DNA of 64,000 nucleotides from VRUE01 sp963697805 (lineage in GTDB: Bacteria > Actinomycetota > Thermoleophilia > Solirubrobacterales > 70-9): the NCBI GenBank assembly GCA_963697805.1, contig CAVOPB010000005.1:124001-188000 (forward strand), in the 5' to 3' direction. The position numbers and the translations under genes are program-made. Within the stretch, counting starts at the first letter, position 1. Every line of letters starts with the position of its first letter. This document shows, one piece after another, positions 16,279 through 26,085 of the stretch. The notes under the pieces were generated by a model that saw only the letters and a program-made list of their open reading frames with translations, did not search any database and had not been told where the DNA came from.

Positions 16279-17715
16279 CCGGAGATCGTCCCGTGGCCGA
16301 CGACCGTGTCCTCCCTGAGGAGCACGGCCGTCTGGCCGGGGGCCACCCCGTCGAATGACTCCCCCAGCTCGACCTCGAGGCTCGTGTGCGTACCGGCGCG
16401 CCCCGCGACGGTGGCCGGTACCGCGGCGGAGCGGTAGCGGAGCCGAACTGAGTCGACGTGTTCGCCGTCGCGATGTAGGACCGCGTTGCGGATCGTCACC
16501 CGTCGTGGCCGCGAGGTCATCGCGGGTGCCGACGGTGACCGTGTTCGTCGCCGCATCTTTCGCGGTCACGTAGAGGGGGTCGGGCGCCGAGACGCCGATT
16601 CCGCGGCGCTGGCCGACGGTGAAGTTGTGGTGGCCGCGGTGGCGGCCGATCACGCGGCCCGAGCGGTCGAGGACGTTGCCCTCGCGGTCGTGGAGGTCGC
16701 CGTGGCGCCGCAGGAATCCGGCCTTGCCCTGGCCGGCGAGGAAGCAGAGGTCCTGGCTCTCGGGCTTGCGGGCGATCGAGAGTTCGTTGCGGGCTGCGAT
16801 CTCCCGCACCTCGGGCTTGGTCAGCTCGGTCAGCGGGAAACCGAGCCGCGGCAGCATCGAAGGCGGCAGGCCGGCGAGCATGTAACTCTGGTCCTTGGCC
16901 GGGTCGGCGCCGGCGGCGAGCAGCGGGCCGTCCTCGTCGCCGACGATCCGCGCGTAGTGGCCCGTGACCAGCCGCTCGGCTCCGAGCCGTTCGGCGAGGT
17001 CGGCCATCGCCGCGAGCCTCACCTCGCCGTTGCAGACGATGCAGGGATTTGGCGTCGCCCCGGCCGCGTGGCCGGAGAGGTAGGAGCCGACGACCCGGCG
17101 ACGGAAGTCCTCCTCGAGATCGAGGGTGACGTGGGGGACGTCGATCGAGTGGGCGACGGATCGGGCGCCGAGGACCGCCTCGGGCGAGCAGCAGGCCTTC
17201 GCCCCGTCGGTCTCCTGGTCGGCCCAGAGCTTGACCGTGATCCCGACGACGTCGGCGCCACGCTCACGTTCGAGCAGCGCCGCGACCGCGCTGTCGACTC
17301 CGCCCGACATCGCGACGGCGACGCGGCCCTCGCGTGGCGGCGCCAGCCTCGTCTCGCTCGCCGCCGCGGCCGCGAGGGCGCGATGGAGGGCGTCGGCCGC
17401 GAGCTGCGCGGCGTGGAGCTTGGCCGGGGTGAGGCCGCCGAGAGCCGCGTCGATCTCATCGCTGCCGATCCGCGCGGCCTCGAGGACGGGCTCGCCGTCG
17501 ATCATCTCGGCGACCGCGGCCGTGGCAGCCCGGGTGGCGCCGCAGCCCTCGGCGTCGAAGGTGACGGAGGCGATGTTCCCTCCCTCGACCAGGAGCGAGA
17601 CGCGTGCCAGGTCGCCGCAGGCGGCGCCTCCGGCCGCGCCGGTGAAGGCGCCCTCGTCCGCGGGCCCACGGCGCGACTCGTCGCGCAGGTAATGCTCGAA
17701 GAGCTCGGTGCTCAT
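16275..17715 (-). CDS. mnmA: IscU-like scaffold domain fused to tRNA 2-thiouridylase MnmA; apparent +1 frameshift near the 3' end
   Basis: Residues 1-118 resemble IscU/NifU-N: C33-G-D, then GCG with C58 after the usual spacing, but the third cysteine position after H101 is alanine. Residues 130 on are MnmA, which thiolates U34 of tRNA Lys/Glu/Gln: PP-loop SGGVDS (137-142), PNPCIVC (C225, C228) and QDLC (C324), then FTVGQRRGIG. After 'TVGTRDDLAA' the frame leaves homology, and the true C-terminus (VTIRNAVLH, then RLRYRS, VAPGQTAVL) continues in the +1 frame, so one base appears extra near 16500-16515. Joined length is about 479 residues. The start lies three bases after the DUF559 stop. MnmA function itself is secure; the shift could be a sequencing error because loss would be costly. 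Confidence 0.88.
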
Positions 17716-17718
17716 GCA

Positions 17719-18714
17719 CTACAGGGTAGAAGTCGCCGCCCTTCCCAGCACGGTCCGCAGGTCGGCGGCGATCCGAGCGGGATCGTCGCGGAGCTGGCGC
17801 CAGGTCACCCGGATCACCCGCCAGTCGTCGGCCAGGAGGAGGCGATCCCGCTCGCGGTCTGTCTCGAAGGCCAGCGCGGTTCCGTGCACCGCCCTGCCGT
17901 CGAGCTCGACGATCACCCTCTCGCGGTCCCAGAGCGCATCGGGCTTGATCAACCGCCCGCGCACCGAGAGGTCCGCGTTGAATCGAGGAATCGGGAGGTC
18001 GTGCGTGGTGATCAGGCCTGCGAACAGCGCCTCGAATTCATTCACCGTTGAGCCGCGGCCGGCGGCGAGATCGGCGAGCACGGCTCGGAGCAGAGCCGAC
18101 CCGGGGCGCCGCGGGTAGCGGTTGAGGAGGTCGGGCAGGGAGAGCGCGTCCGTAAGCCCCTGCACTTCGACCTCATTCAGCGCGCGCTCGAGCCGCCTCC
18201 TGTCCAGGACTCCCGCCAGATCGAGAATCGTCCTCGGGACCGAGGTCACGGGAATCCCATCGACGATCCCGCGCTCGTCGGCCGGAAGGGTGGATCGATG
18301 CGCCGCGATCCCCGGCCTCGTGCGGAAGTTCCGTGATCGTGTGACGTCGACGAACACGCCGTTCCAGCTCAGCATCTGCCATAGCTGCCCCGCCGCTCGG
18401 TGACTCAGCACCGCTCCGTCTCCGCCCGCCAGAACCGCCGCCATCCAGACTCCTCGGTGCCCGAGGACGGAGTGCCCGACCGCGTAGACGCCGACATGTA
18501 TGTGGTGCAACCTGTTCCGCTTGAGGCGCTCCTCGATTGCCCGTCCTCTGATTCCCTCCGCGAGCAACTGGCGCCGGGAGACCACACCATGCTGTGCCTG
18601 CGCGAGCCCCGCGATGACCCTGTCCGCGTCACGGGACCTGCATTTTCCCCGTATTGCGGGGTAAATGTAGGACTCATGCGGTTGGACGAGGTCGTCTGGG
18701 GCTGAATCGCACAT
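17719..18714 (-). CDS. AbiEi-like winged-helix N-terminus with DUF559 (Vsr-type nuclease-like) C-terminus
   Basis: About 331 residues. The N-terminal third (GVVSRRQLLAEGI, then LKRNRLHHIHVGVYAVG) matches the helix-turn-helix part of AbiEi-family antitoxin proteins. The C-terminal part matches DUF559, a very-short-patch-repair-like endonuclease fold: KPDALWDRERVIVELDG, a following histidine, TDRERDRLLLADDW and RVTWRQL. Such proteins occur in many copies in Thermoleophilia; their biology is unknown, and no cognate AbiEii toxin is next to it. The ATG before CDSAPDD is chosen; the first 40 residues have no homology I can name. Only three bases separate it from mnmA downstream. Confidence 0.75.
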   Translation of the reverse strand: MCDSAPDDLVQPHESYIYPAIRGKCRSRDADRVIAGLAQAQHGVVSRRQLLAEGIRGRAIEERLKRNRLHHIHVGVYAVGHSVLGHRGVWMAAVLAGGDGAVLSHRAAGQLWQMLSWNGVFVDVTRSRNFRTRPGIAAHRSTLPADERGIVDGIPVTSVPRTILDLAGVLDRRRLERALNEVEVQGLTDALSLPDLLNRYPRRPGSALLRAVLADLAAGRGSTVNEFEALFAGLITTHDLPIPRFNADLSVRGRLIKPDALWDRERVIVELDGRAVHGTALAFETDRERDRLLLADDWRVIRVTWRQLRDDPARIAADLRTVLGRAATSTL

Positions 18715-18844
18715 GCACGCACGATCCTGGCTCCAGAGACCGCGCGGGTGGCGCGCGGAGGCTGGCGGATGGCATGAAAAAGAGGCTCCAACCCGCCGGT
18801 ACCGCCTCTGGCTTTGATCCCTTGAAGTGAAGGGCGGGTGCCTC

Positions 18845-18868
18845 CTCCCGATCCCAAGAGATCGGGAG
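18845..18868. other. Perfect 9-bp hairpin in an intergenic gap
   Basis: The arms CTCCCGATC and GATCGGGAG pair perfectly around a six-base CCAAGA loop. It lies in the 263-base gap between the DUF559 gene and the DUF2007-like gene, both on the minus strand. No T-run follows on either strand, so a classic intrinsic terminator is not shown; an RNA end or processing site remains possible. The rest of this gap shows nothing else I can name. Confidence 0.4.
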
Positions 18869-18977
18869 AGATCTGCTCCCAAGCCGTTTGTGTTGGGTCA
18901 AACGTTGAGGCGGCTCGCGAACGGCCTCGAGCCTCGGGGCCCACGGTAGCACCGTCGGCCGCGCTCGGGTGAAGGTC

Positions 18978-19277
18978 TCAGTCCAGTTCGGGGTCGAGGT
19001 TGGAGAGCAGCAGCTCGGCCTCGCTCCAGTCCTCGCCCCGGACCCGGAGCGAGATGTCGCCGCGGCCGAAACGGTCGATCGGCCAGTCGGAGGTCAGGAC
19101 CCCCGTGATCCCCGCCTCTTCGAGGGCCTGGTGCCACGCGCGGGCGGTCCTCAGATCGGCGAAGTCGCGGACGACCTCCCAGCTGTCGAAGGCCGGGTCA
19201 TCGACGTGGACCGGGGTCGCGCCGGGGCCCGGCTGGCGTTCGCGGAAGGCGCTGCGCATTCGGTCGATCAGGCTCAT
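18978..19277 (-). CDS. DUF2007-like small protein
   Basis: 99 residues, soluble, acidic at the C-terminus. The central 'DLRTARAWHQALEEAGITGVLTSDW' resembles the first strand-helix of the DUF2007 'putative signal transducing protein' fold, an ACT-like domain of unknown role. It follows aspS by 34 bases on the same strand and probably shares its transcript. A similar domain with a membrane helix occurs near 45 kb in this window. Confidence 0.6.
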   Translation of the reverse strand: MSLIDRMRSAFRERQPGPGATPVHVDDPAFDSWEVVRDFADLRTARAWHQALEEAGITGVLTSDWPIDRFGRGDISLRVRGEDWSEAELLLSNLDPELD

Positions 19278-19311
19278 CGATCACATTTTGCAGGTCCGCG
19301 GCGCGGTCGGG

Positions 19312-21107
<1,796 letters not shown>

Positions 21108-21111
<4 letters not shown>

Positions 21112-22343
21112 CGGCCGAGCTCCTCCAGGACCTTCGCCGGGTCGACCGGGCGCTGCTCGCCGCTCTCCATGTCGCGCAGCTGTGCCGATCCGTCGGCGTC
21201 GAGGATGACGACGGAACGAGCGCCGATCCGGTCGGCGTGTTTCAGCTGCCCCTTGAGGCCGCGGCCGGCGAGATCGACCTCGGCCGAAAGGCCCGCGTTG
21301 CGCAGCTCGGTCGCCAGCGCCAGCGCCCGTGGGCGCTGTTCGTCGTCGGCGGCGGCGAGGAAGGCGTCGCGACCGGGCCCGGCCTCCTCCTCGCCGAGCG
21401 CGAGCAGGATTCGCTCGATCCCGGCCGCCCAGCCGATCGCCGGGGTCGGCGGGCCGCCGAGCTGCTCGATCAGGCCGTCGTAGCGACCGCCCCCGCCGAC
21501 CTCCGACTGCGCGCCCAGTCCCTCGCAGACGAAGGAGAAGATCGTCCGCGTGTAGTAGTCGAGGCCGCGGACCAGGGTCGGGTCGATCTCGTGGGCGATG
21601 CCGGCGGCCTCGAGCAGGGCCCGCACCTCGGCGAAGTGGTCGGCGTCATCCCCGTCGAGTCGCTCGACGATCGTCGGCGCCTCCTTCATCACCGCCTGGG
21701 TCCCGGCGTCGTCGGCGTCGAACGCCCGCAGCGGGTTGATCTCGATCCGCTCGCGGACGTCCTTCGAGAGGTCGGCCTCGTTGGCGTGCAGGTACGCCTT
21801 CAGCTCCTCGAGGTACTGGCGGCGGGCCTCCGGCGACCCGAGGCTGCCGAGGCGGAGCTCGACGCCGGGAACTCCGAGCTCGGCCAGGAGGTCGGAGAGG
21901 AGGGCGATCACCTCGGCGTCGGCGAGCGGCGAGTCGGTGCCGATCGCCTCGACCCCGATCTGGTGGAACTGGCGGTAGCGCCCGGCCTGGGGGCGCTCGT
22001 GGCGGAAGAAGGGGCCGGCGTAGAAGAGCTTCACCGGCTGCGCGAGTTTCTGCATCCCGTGCTCGAGGTAGGCGCGGCAGATCGGCGCCGTCCCCTCGGG
22101 CCGCAGGGTGATGCTGCGGCCGCCCTTGTCCTCGAAGGTGAACATCTCCTTGCGGACGATGTCGGTCGAGCGGCCGACGCCCCGCTCGAACAGCTCGGTG
22201 TCCTCGAAGGCCGGGGTCGCGATCGGCTCATACCCGGCGCGGCCGCAGATCGCAGCGGCCACGCCCTCGACCCGGGCGCGGGCACGGGCGACGTCGGGAA
22301 GGGCATCGGAGGTACCGCGGGGCGCCTGGAATTTGCTCGCCAT
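21108..22343 (-). CDS. hisS: Histidyl-tRNA synthetase
   Basis: 411-residue class II HisRS. Signatures: APRGTSDALPD at the N-terminus, LRPEGTAPICRAYL (motif 2 region), FFRHERPQAGRYRQFHQ, the histidine-A motif VRGLDYYTRTIF, GGGGRYDGL and motif 3 (AAGIERILLAL). The C-terminal anticodon domain is complete. It is followed by aspS with an ATGA overlap, the hisS-aspS pair common in bacteria, and begins 17 bases after the MBL-fold gene. Confidence 0.96.
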
Positions 22344-22360
22344 ACGGAGGCGGCCGCCCC

Positions 22361-23005
22361 CTACCTCGTCAGCTCGGTCAGGAAGGGGTTGGTGGCCCGC
22401 TCGGCGCCGAGCGTCGTCGGCCCCATGTGGCCGGGGTAGACGTCGGTCTCCTCGGGGTGGGACTCGAACAGGGTCTGGATCGAGCGCAGCAGGGTCGGGC
22501 CGTCGCCCCCGGGCAGGTCGACCCGGCCGACCGAGCTCTGGAAGAGGACGTCGCCGGAGAAGATCGCGTCCTCGTCGCGGACCGAGTAGGTGACGTGCCC
22601 CGGTGCGTGGCCCGGCGTCGCGATGACGTCGAGGGTGAGGCCGGCGAGTTCGAGGGTCTCGCCGCCGCTCAGCAGCTCGTCCGGCTGATAGCTGTCATAG
22701 GGGCCCATTCCAGGCACCTGGACGATCGCGTTGATGTCGGCGAGGATCGGGGCTTCGAGCTCGGGGCAGTAGACGGGCGCGCCCGTCGCCTCGGCGACCG
22801 GCGCAACGGCGCCGATGTGGTCGATGTGGCAGTGGGTGATGAGGATCGCCTCAACGGACGCGCCGCTCGACTCGACCGCGTTGAGGATCCGTTGGTGCTC
22901 CTCGCCCGGGTCGACAAGCAGGACGCGGTCCGACCCCTCGCCTCGCAGCAGAAAGGTGTTCTCCGCGAACGGCCCCACGGTGAGCATCTGGACGTCGATG
23001 CTCAC
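22361..23005 (-). CDS. Metallo-beta-lactamase-fold hydrolase (glyoxalase II-like)
   Basis: 214-residue MBL-fold hydrolase. The zinc motif is H58-C-H60-I-D62-H63, with later ligands in TPGHAPGHVTY, SGDVLF and YPGHMGPTT. This subfamily (YcbL/GloB2-like) hydrolyses small thioesters such as S-lactoylglutathione analogues; actinobacterial substrates are not established. The GTG start overlaps the stop of the gene before it (GTGA), so coupling is likely. It is located just upstream of hisS, a frequent arrangement in actinobacteria. Confidence 0.9.
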   Translation of the reverse strand: MSIDVQMLTVGPFAENTFLLRGEGSDRVLLVDPGEEHQRILNAVESSGASVEAILITHCHIDHIGAVAPVAEATGAPVYCPELEAPILADINAIVQVPGMGPYDSYQPDELLSGGETLELAGLTLDVIATPGHAPGHVTYSVRDEDAIFSGDVLFQSSVGRVDLPGGDGPTLLRSIQTLFESHPEETDVYPGHMGPTTLGAERATNPFLTELTR

Positions 23006-23370
23006 TTCCGGGCCTCCGCTTCGCGGATCCGGGCGCGCTCGCGTTTGCGCCACATCATCGTGTCGACCCAGTAGCCGCCGGGGATGTAGAAGACGAGCAT
23101 GAAGGCGCCGAGGCCGACCGCCTCGCCGGCCGGGCGTTTGAAGAGGAGCAGGAGGATGACGATGAAGATCGCCGCGGCGATGAGCCCGCGGGTCACCGAC
23201 TGGCGCCAGGTCGGCGGCGCATCCACTTTCGCCGCCGGCTTGCGGCGCGATCGGGCCCGGGCCTTGGCCTCCTCGCGGCTCTGGGGCCTGCCGGTGCGGC
23301 GCTTGGTGTCGATCCTTCCGCCCTGGGTCCCGCGGTGCTTGCGGCGGCGCTTCCTCTTCGTCTGTGCCAT
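23002..23370 (-). CDS. Basic N-terminus, two-helix membrane protein
   Basis: 122 residues. The first 55 are strongly basic (KRKRRRKHRGTQGG, RARSRRKPAAK) and likely cytosolic, perhaps nucleic-acid or phospholipid binding. Two hydrophobic helices follow (LIAAAIFIVILLLLF and AVGLGAFMLVFYIPGGYW), then a basic tail. No enzyme motif is present; function unknown. Translationally linked to the MBL-fold gene downstream. Confidence 0.75.
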   Translation of the reverse strand: MAQTKRKRRRKHRGTQGGRIDTKRRTGRPQSREEAKARARSRRKPAAKVDAPPTWRQSVTRGLIAAAIFIVILLLLFKRPAGEAVGLGAFMLVFYIPGGYWVDTMMWRKRERARIREAEARK

Positions 23371-23384
23371 TGCGCGGAATCTAC

Positions 23385-24275
23385 CTAGGCGGGACCGCCG
23401 AGGCGACCCTCGATCGTGTCTCGCGCGGGGTCGAAGCCCCGGATCGGCACGTCTTCCGGAAATCCGGCGAGGGACGCCTCGGGGACCAGGCCGATCAGCT
23501 CCGCCTCGAGGGGGCGGGCGCCGAGCGGCGCGGCCAGCTCGCGGACCAGGTCGACGACCCTGCCGAGCGGGACGGCGAGAGGGTCGTGGACGTTGGTCGA
23601 GACCTGGGCGCGGCCGGAGGAGAGCAGCAGGCCGATCGACCGGACTCCCCGCGGCCCTCCACCCGATTCCCGCAGGCCGGCGGCGACCGCCTTCGCGACC
23701 TCGACGTCGTCGCTATCGAGCTCGACGTTGAAGGCCGCGAGGGGTGGACGGGCCGTTACCAGGGTGGCGCCGGCGGTCCGGTGCGGGAGGTCCGGCCCCT
23801 CGTCGGGGCGCAGCTCTCCACCCTCCATCCGCAGCCACAGCCCGGCCAGGCCGCCGTTACGGAAATAGGCCCGCTCGGCGCGGTCGGGAGCCGTGGCGAG
23901 ATCGCCGTAGAGGAATACCGGGACCCCGAGCGCGCCGATCCGCGCCGCGACATCGCGTGCGGCCGCGCCCGCGATGTCGCGATCCCCGGGGTCGAGCCAG
24001 ACGACCGGGCAGACGTCGAGGGCGCCGATCGCCGGATGCAGGCCCTCGTGGGCCGCCATGTCGATCGACTCGATCGCCGTCGCGGCCCCACGGGCCAGCG
24101 CGCCCACGAGCGCCTCCGGCTCCCCCGCGAGCGTGAAGACGGTCCGGTTGTGGTCGGGGTCGGAGTGGCGGTCGAGAAGTGAGATGCCCGCGGAGAACTC
24201 CCTCCCGATCGCATCGATCCGAGTGCCGTCGCGGCCCTCGGAGACGTTCGGCACTGCAAGAAGCGTCGGAGCCAC
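23385..24275 (-). CDS. ftcD: Glutamate formiminotransferase
   Basis: 296-residue single-domain formiminotransferase, moving the formimino group between N-formiminoglutamate and tetrahydrofolate in histidine breakdown and one-carbon metabolism. The N-terminus VPNVSEGRD, the DPDHNRTVFT strand and the HEGLHPAIGALDVCPVVW segment with the catalytic-type histidine match the N domain of FTCD; the C-subdomain (LDSDDVEVAKAVAAGLRES) is complete. No cyclodeaminase domain or other hut gene is nearby, so its pathway role here is inferred. It lies 14 bases upstream of the membrane-protein gene and ends the block next to the tRNA. Confidence 0.85.
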   Translation of the reverse strand: MAPTLLAVPNVSEGRDGTRIDAIGREFSAGISLLDRHSDPDHNRTVFTLAGEPEALVGALARGAATAIESIDMAAHEGLHPAIGALDVCPVVWLDPGDRDIAGAAARDVAARIGALGVPVFLYGDLATAPDRAERAYFRNGGLAGLWLRMEGGELRPDEGPDLPHRTAGATLVTARPPLAAFNVELDSDDVEVAKAVAAGLRESGGGPRGVRSIGLLLSSGRAQVSTNVHDPLAVPLGRVVDLVRELAAPLGARPLEAELIGLVPEASLAGFPEDVPIRGFDPARDTIEGRLGGPA

Positions 24276-24312
24276 CGGGCAAGGCTAACTCGCCGTTACC
24301 ATCCGGCACCCC

Positions 24313-24386
24313 GCCGGAGTAGCTCAGCTGGTTAGAGCAGCGGAATCATAATCCGCGTGTCGGGGGTTCGAGTCCCTCCTCCGGCA
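24313..24386 (+). tRNA. tRNA with CAT anticodon (tRNA-Met, or tRNA-Ile2 if lysidine-modified)
   Basis: 74-nt cloverleaf: acceptor GCCGGAG/CTCCGGC, D stem GCTC/GAGC, anticodon stem GCGGA/TCCGC with loop ATCATAA (CAT at 24347-24349), T arm GGGGG-TTCGAGT-CCCTC (one G-T pair), discriminator A. CCA is not encoded. The acceptor pairing G1-C72 rules out an initiator-type C1-A72 mismatch, so it is an elongator Met or an Ile2 tRNA. Its 3' half is the target of integration (see the direct repeats). Confidence 0.95.
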
Positions 24387-24387
24387 T
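24345..24387 (+). repeat. attL-like site: 3' half of the tRNA, 43-bp direct repeat copy 1
   Basis: This 43-base stretch, from the anticodon loop through the discriminator base plus one T, recurs identically at 34634-34676. Its last 20 bases recur at 41171-41190. Tyrosine-recombinase islands typically use the tRNA 3' half as core, leaving the gene intact at one end and a partial copy at the other. Similarity resumes just outside the core (a TAGAGCCAA string follows copies 1 and 2). Confidence 0.85.
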
Positions 24388-24539
24388 CGCCTGTAGAGCC
24401 AAGTCCGGTGGTCTAGCGGTGAATTTGGGTCCGGGTGTCAGCGTAGGTGTCAGCGAGTCGCAGGCTGCCAGCGTGGAGAACGTCCTCAAAGCCCTAGGCA
24501 GGCCTGCCAGCGCTCGGCCGGCAGCCGCTAGGCGCGGCC

Positions 24540-25163
24540 TTGGGATCTGCTTCGGGATACGGTTCGGGTCATGGGGAGCAGCGACGGGAAGTCCCGAATG
24601 TACAGATCCGAATTCTGGAGAAACTCCTCAACGACGAGATCCGGGGCCGGACCCGGGCTAACCGGATGCAGGCGAAACTCTTTAGCGAGGAGGTCGCAGC
24701 GGTCCTCCTCCGATATGAGCAGAAGCAGCTAACCAGCGCTGAGGTGGTCGAGCGCTTGGTCGAGATTGCCAAGCAACTCCGCGAGGCGCGGCGCCGTCAC
24801 GAGCAGCTCGGGCTCAGCGAGGAGGAGGCCGCCTTCTATGACGCGCTCGCCGGCGGGGTCGAGGATGTCAAGGCCGACCCCAAGCTGGCGGCCATCGCTC
24901 ACGATCTCGTCAAGGGTATCCGCGACGATCTCACGATCGACTGGGCCGACCGCGAGGCGACGGAGGCGAAGGTCCGCGCCAAGATCAAGCGGCTGTTGCG
25001 TCAAAAGAATTACAAGCCGCCTGGAGCGAAAATCGTTGGAGCCGGAGAAGGGAGAAGCCGCGGCCGTCGCTTCGACCAGGCCGCGCAGCTGGTCCTCGAA
25101 CAGGCGAAGGAGCTCTACCGCCACTTTCCGGAAATCGAGGTCGGGGGAGCGTCGTCCATATAG
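24540..25163 (+). pseudogene. hsdR: C-terminal remnant of type I restriction endonuclease subunit HsdR (DUF3387 region)
   Basis: Open frame of 207 codons; homology begins about residue 20 (ILEKLLNDEIRGR) and runs to the end through RYEQKQLTSAEVVERLVEIA, GLSEEEAAFYDALA and HDLVKGIRDDLTIDW to VLEQAKELYRHF. This is the helical C-terminal domain of HsdR, which contacts the methyltransferase core; the nuclease and helicase domains (normally about 800 residues upstream) are missing, and no hsdM or hsdS is nearby. It starts about 150 bases after the tRNA, so the rest was probably lost when the island end formed. The 24388-24540 gap has no other feature. Confidence 0.8.
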
Positions 25164-25220
25164 GAGACAGAGGGCGTCGTTCAAAGTTGGGAGGTACAAG
25201 GGGCCGAGACCCCGTCGATG

Positions 25221-25249
25221 ACGCTATTCCTCCTCAGCCCGAACGGCAA
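25221..25249 (-). promoter_or_regulatory. Orphan copy of the array promoter, TTGCCG-N17-TAGCGT
   Basis: Same spacing and sequence as the promoters of the array genes, but it points towards the HsdR remnant in antisense with no family gene behind it. It suggests that the family gene once driven from here was replaced or deleted when the HsdR end arrived. Confidence 0.55.
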
Positions 25250-25275
25250 GAGGGGGCCGCGTTGGACCCCCTCTT
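25248..25275 (-). terminator. Hairpin between an array gene and the next promoter
   Basis: Arms AAGAGGGGG and CCCCCTCTT pair perfectly around a 10-base loop, 18 bases after the stop of the preceding array gene and abutting the next -35 element. An identical stem occurs at 35772-35799 and a shorter version at 26037-26064. The trailing T-run is weak (CTCTTG), so termination is probable rather than certain. Confidence 0.5.
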
Positions 25276-25293
25276 AGTTCGGTGTGCCGATCC

Positions 25294-25944
25294 TCAGAAT
25301 TCGGCGCGGAAGGTGATGCCGTTCAGATTTTGAATTTTACCCTGTTCCGCCACCACGTTGCCGTTGTAGGCAGCGGACCCGAAAGTCGCATCGGAGCCGA
25401 AGACCAGCACCCCATCTCCTACGTCGAAAGCCATCGTGGTGCCGTCTGCCGGCCGGAATCCGGGCGGAAGTGTGAAGATCGATACCAGTTCCGAAGACGA
25501 TGCCCCGACTATCGCGAAGCCTTCGATGTGAACGATCCCATCGTAGTCCTTGTAGAAGCTGAGGGGCGGGAATTGGACACCGACCGCCGAGTATTTCTTG
25601 CTCCCACCTTCAAACGGCGGCTGACCTGCCGCTCCGACGACGTGCACCGCTTCCGGTGGCGAGAGGGACATGGCGCTGTCGGCACTCGTAGCGTGTGTGG
25701 CGCTCGGCACGGTCCCCAGCTTCTTGAGGTTGATGTCCGAGCCGGTCAGCGTCTGCTCCTTCACCTTGGCGCCGGTTATGGCGTTCTTCTTGATTTTCGC
25801 CGTGGTGACCGAACCCTTCTTTAGCTGCTTGGTGCCGACTGTGTTCTTGCCCAGGTGGGAAGCCGCGTAGGCTGCCCCGCCGCCTAGCAGCAGGAAGAAG
25901 CAGAGGGTGGACATCACGTTCGCGTAGGTCAGCTTCGGGCGCAT
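25294..25944 (-). CDS. Array member 1: secreted repeat-stalk/tail-fibre-like protein
   Basis: 216 residues. The family N-terminus MRPKLTYANVMS leads into a signal-anchor helix (TLCFFLLLGGGAAYAA). Next come about five decapeptide-like repeats (KNTVGTKQLK, KGSVTTAKIK, KNAITGAKVK, EQTLTGSDIN, LKKLGTVPSA), which resemble beta-helical stalks of phage fibres. The head (VVGAAGQPPF, SFYKDYDGIVHIEG, FTLPPGFRPADG, NLNGITFRAEF) resembles tail-fibre receptor-binding domains. It probably trimerises and is displayed outside the cell. The ATG before RPK follows GGGGGTCCAG; 14 further upstream codons are not conserved. Head identity with neighbours is lower than in the stalk. Function unknown. Confidence 0.8.
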   Translation of the reverse strand: MRPKLTYANVMSTLCFFLLLGGGAAYAASHLGKNTVGTKQLKKGSVTTAKIKKNAITGAKVKEQTLTGSDINLKKLGTVPSATHATSADSAMSLSPPEAVHVVGAAGQPPFEGGSKKYSAVGVQFPPLSFYKDYDGIVHIEGFAIVGASSSELVSIFTLPPGFRPADGTTMAFDVGDGVLVFGSDATFGSAAYNGNVVAEQGKIQNLNGITFRAEF

Positions 25945-26007
25945 CTGGACCCCCCGTTGAGTTGGCTTTCGGCCTCGTCCACCCAACGGACGGAGGCCCC
26001 GTCGATG

Positions 26008-26036
26008 ACGCTATTCCTCCTCAGCCTGAACGGCAA
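26008..26036 (-). promoter_or_regulatory. Promoter of array member 1: TTGCCG-N17-TAGCGT
   Basis: Sigma-70-like -35 and -10 boxes with exact 17-base spacing, about 64 bases upstream of the start codon. The same layout precedes most other array genes. Confidence 0.65.
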
Positions 26037-26085
26037 GAGGGGGGCCGCTATGGACCTACCCCTCATGCTTTCGGTGTGTCGATCC

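Noticed and set aside
24419..24661. Short plus-strand frame after the tRNA
   Set aside because: Out of frame with the HsdR homology, no start signal, Pro/Ala/Arg-rich.
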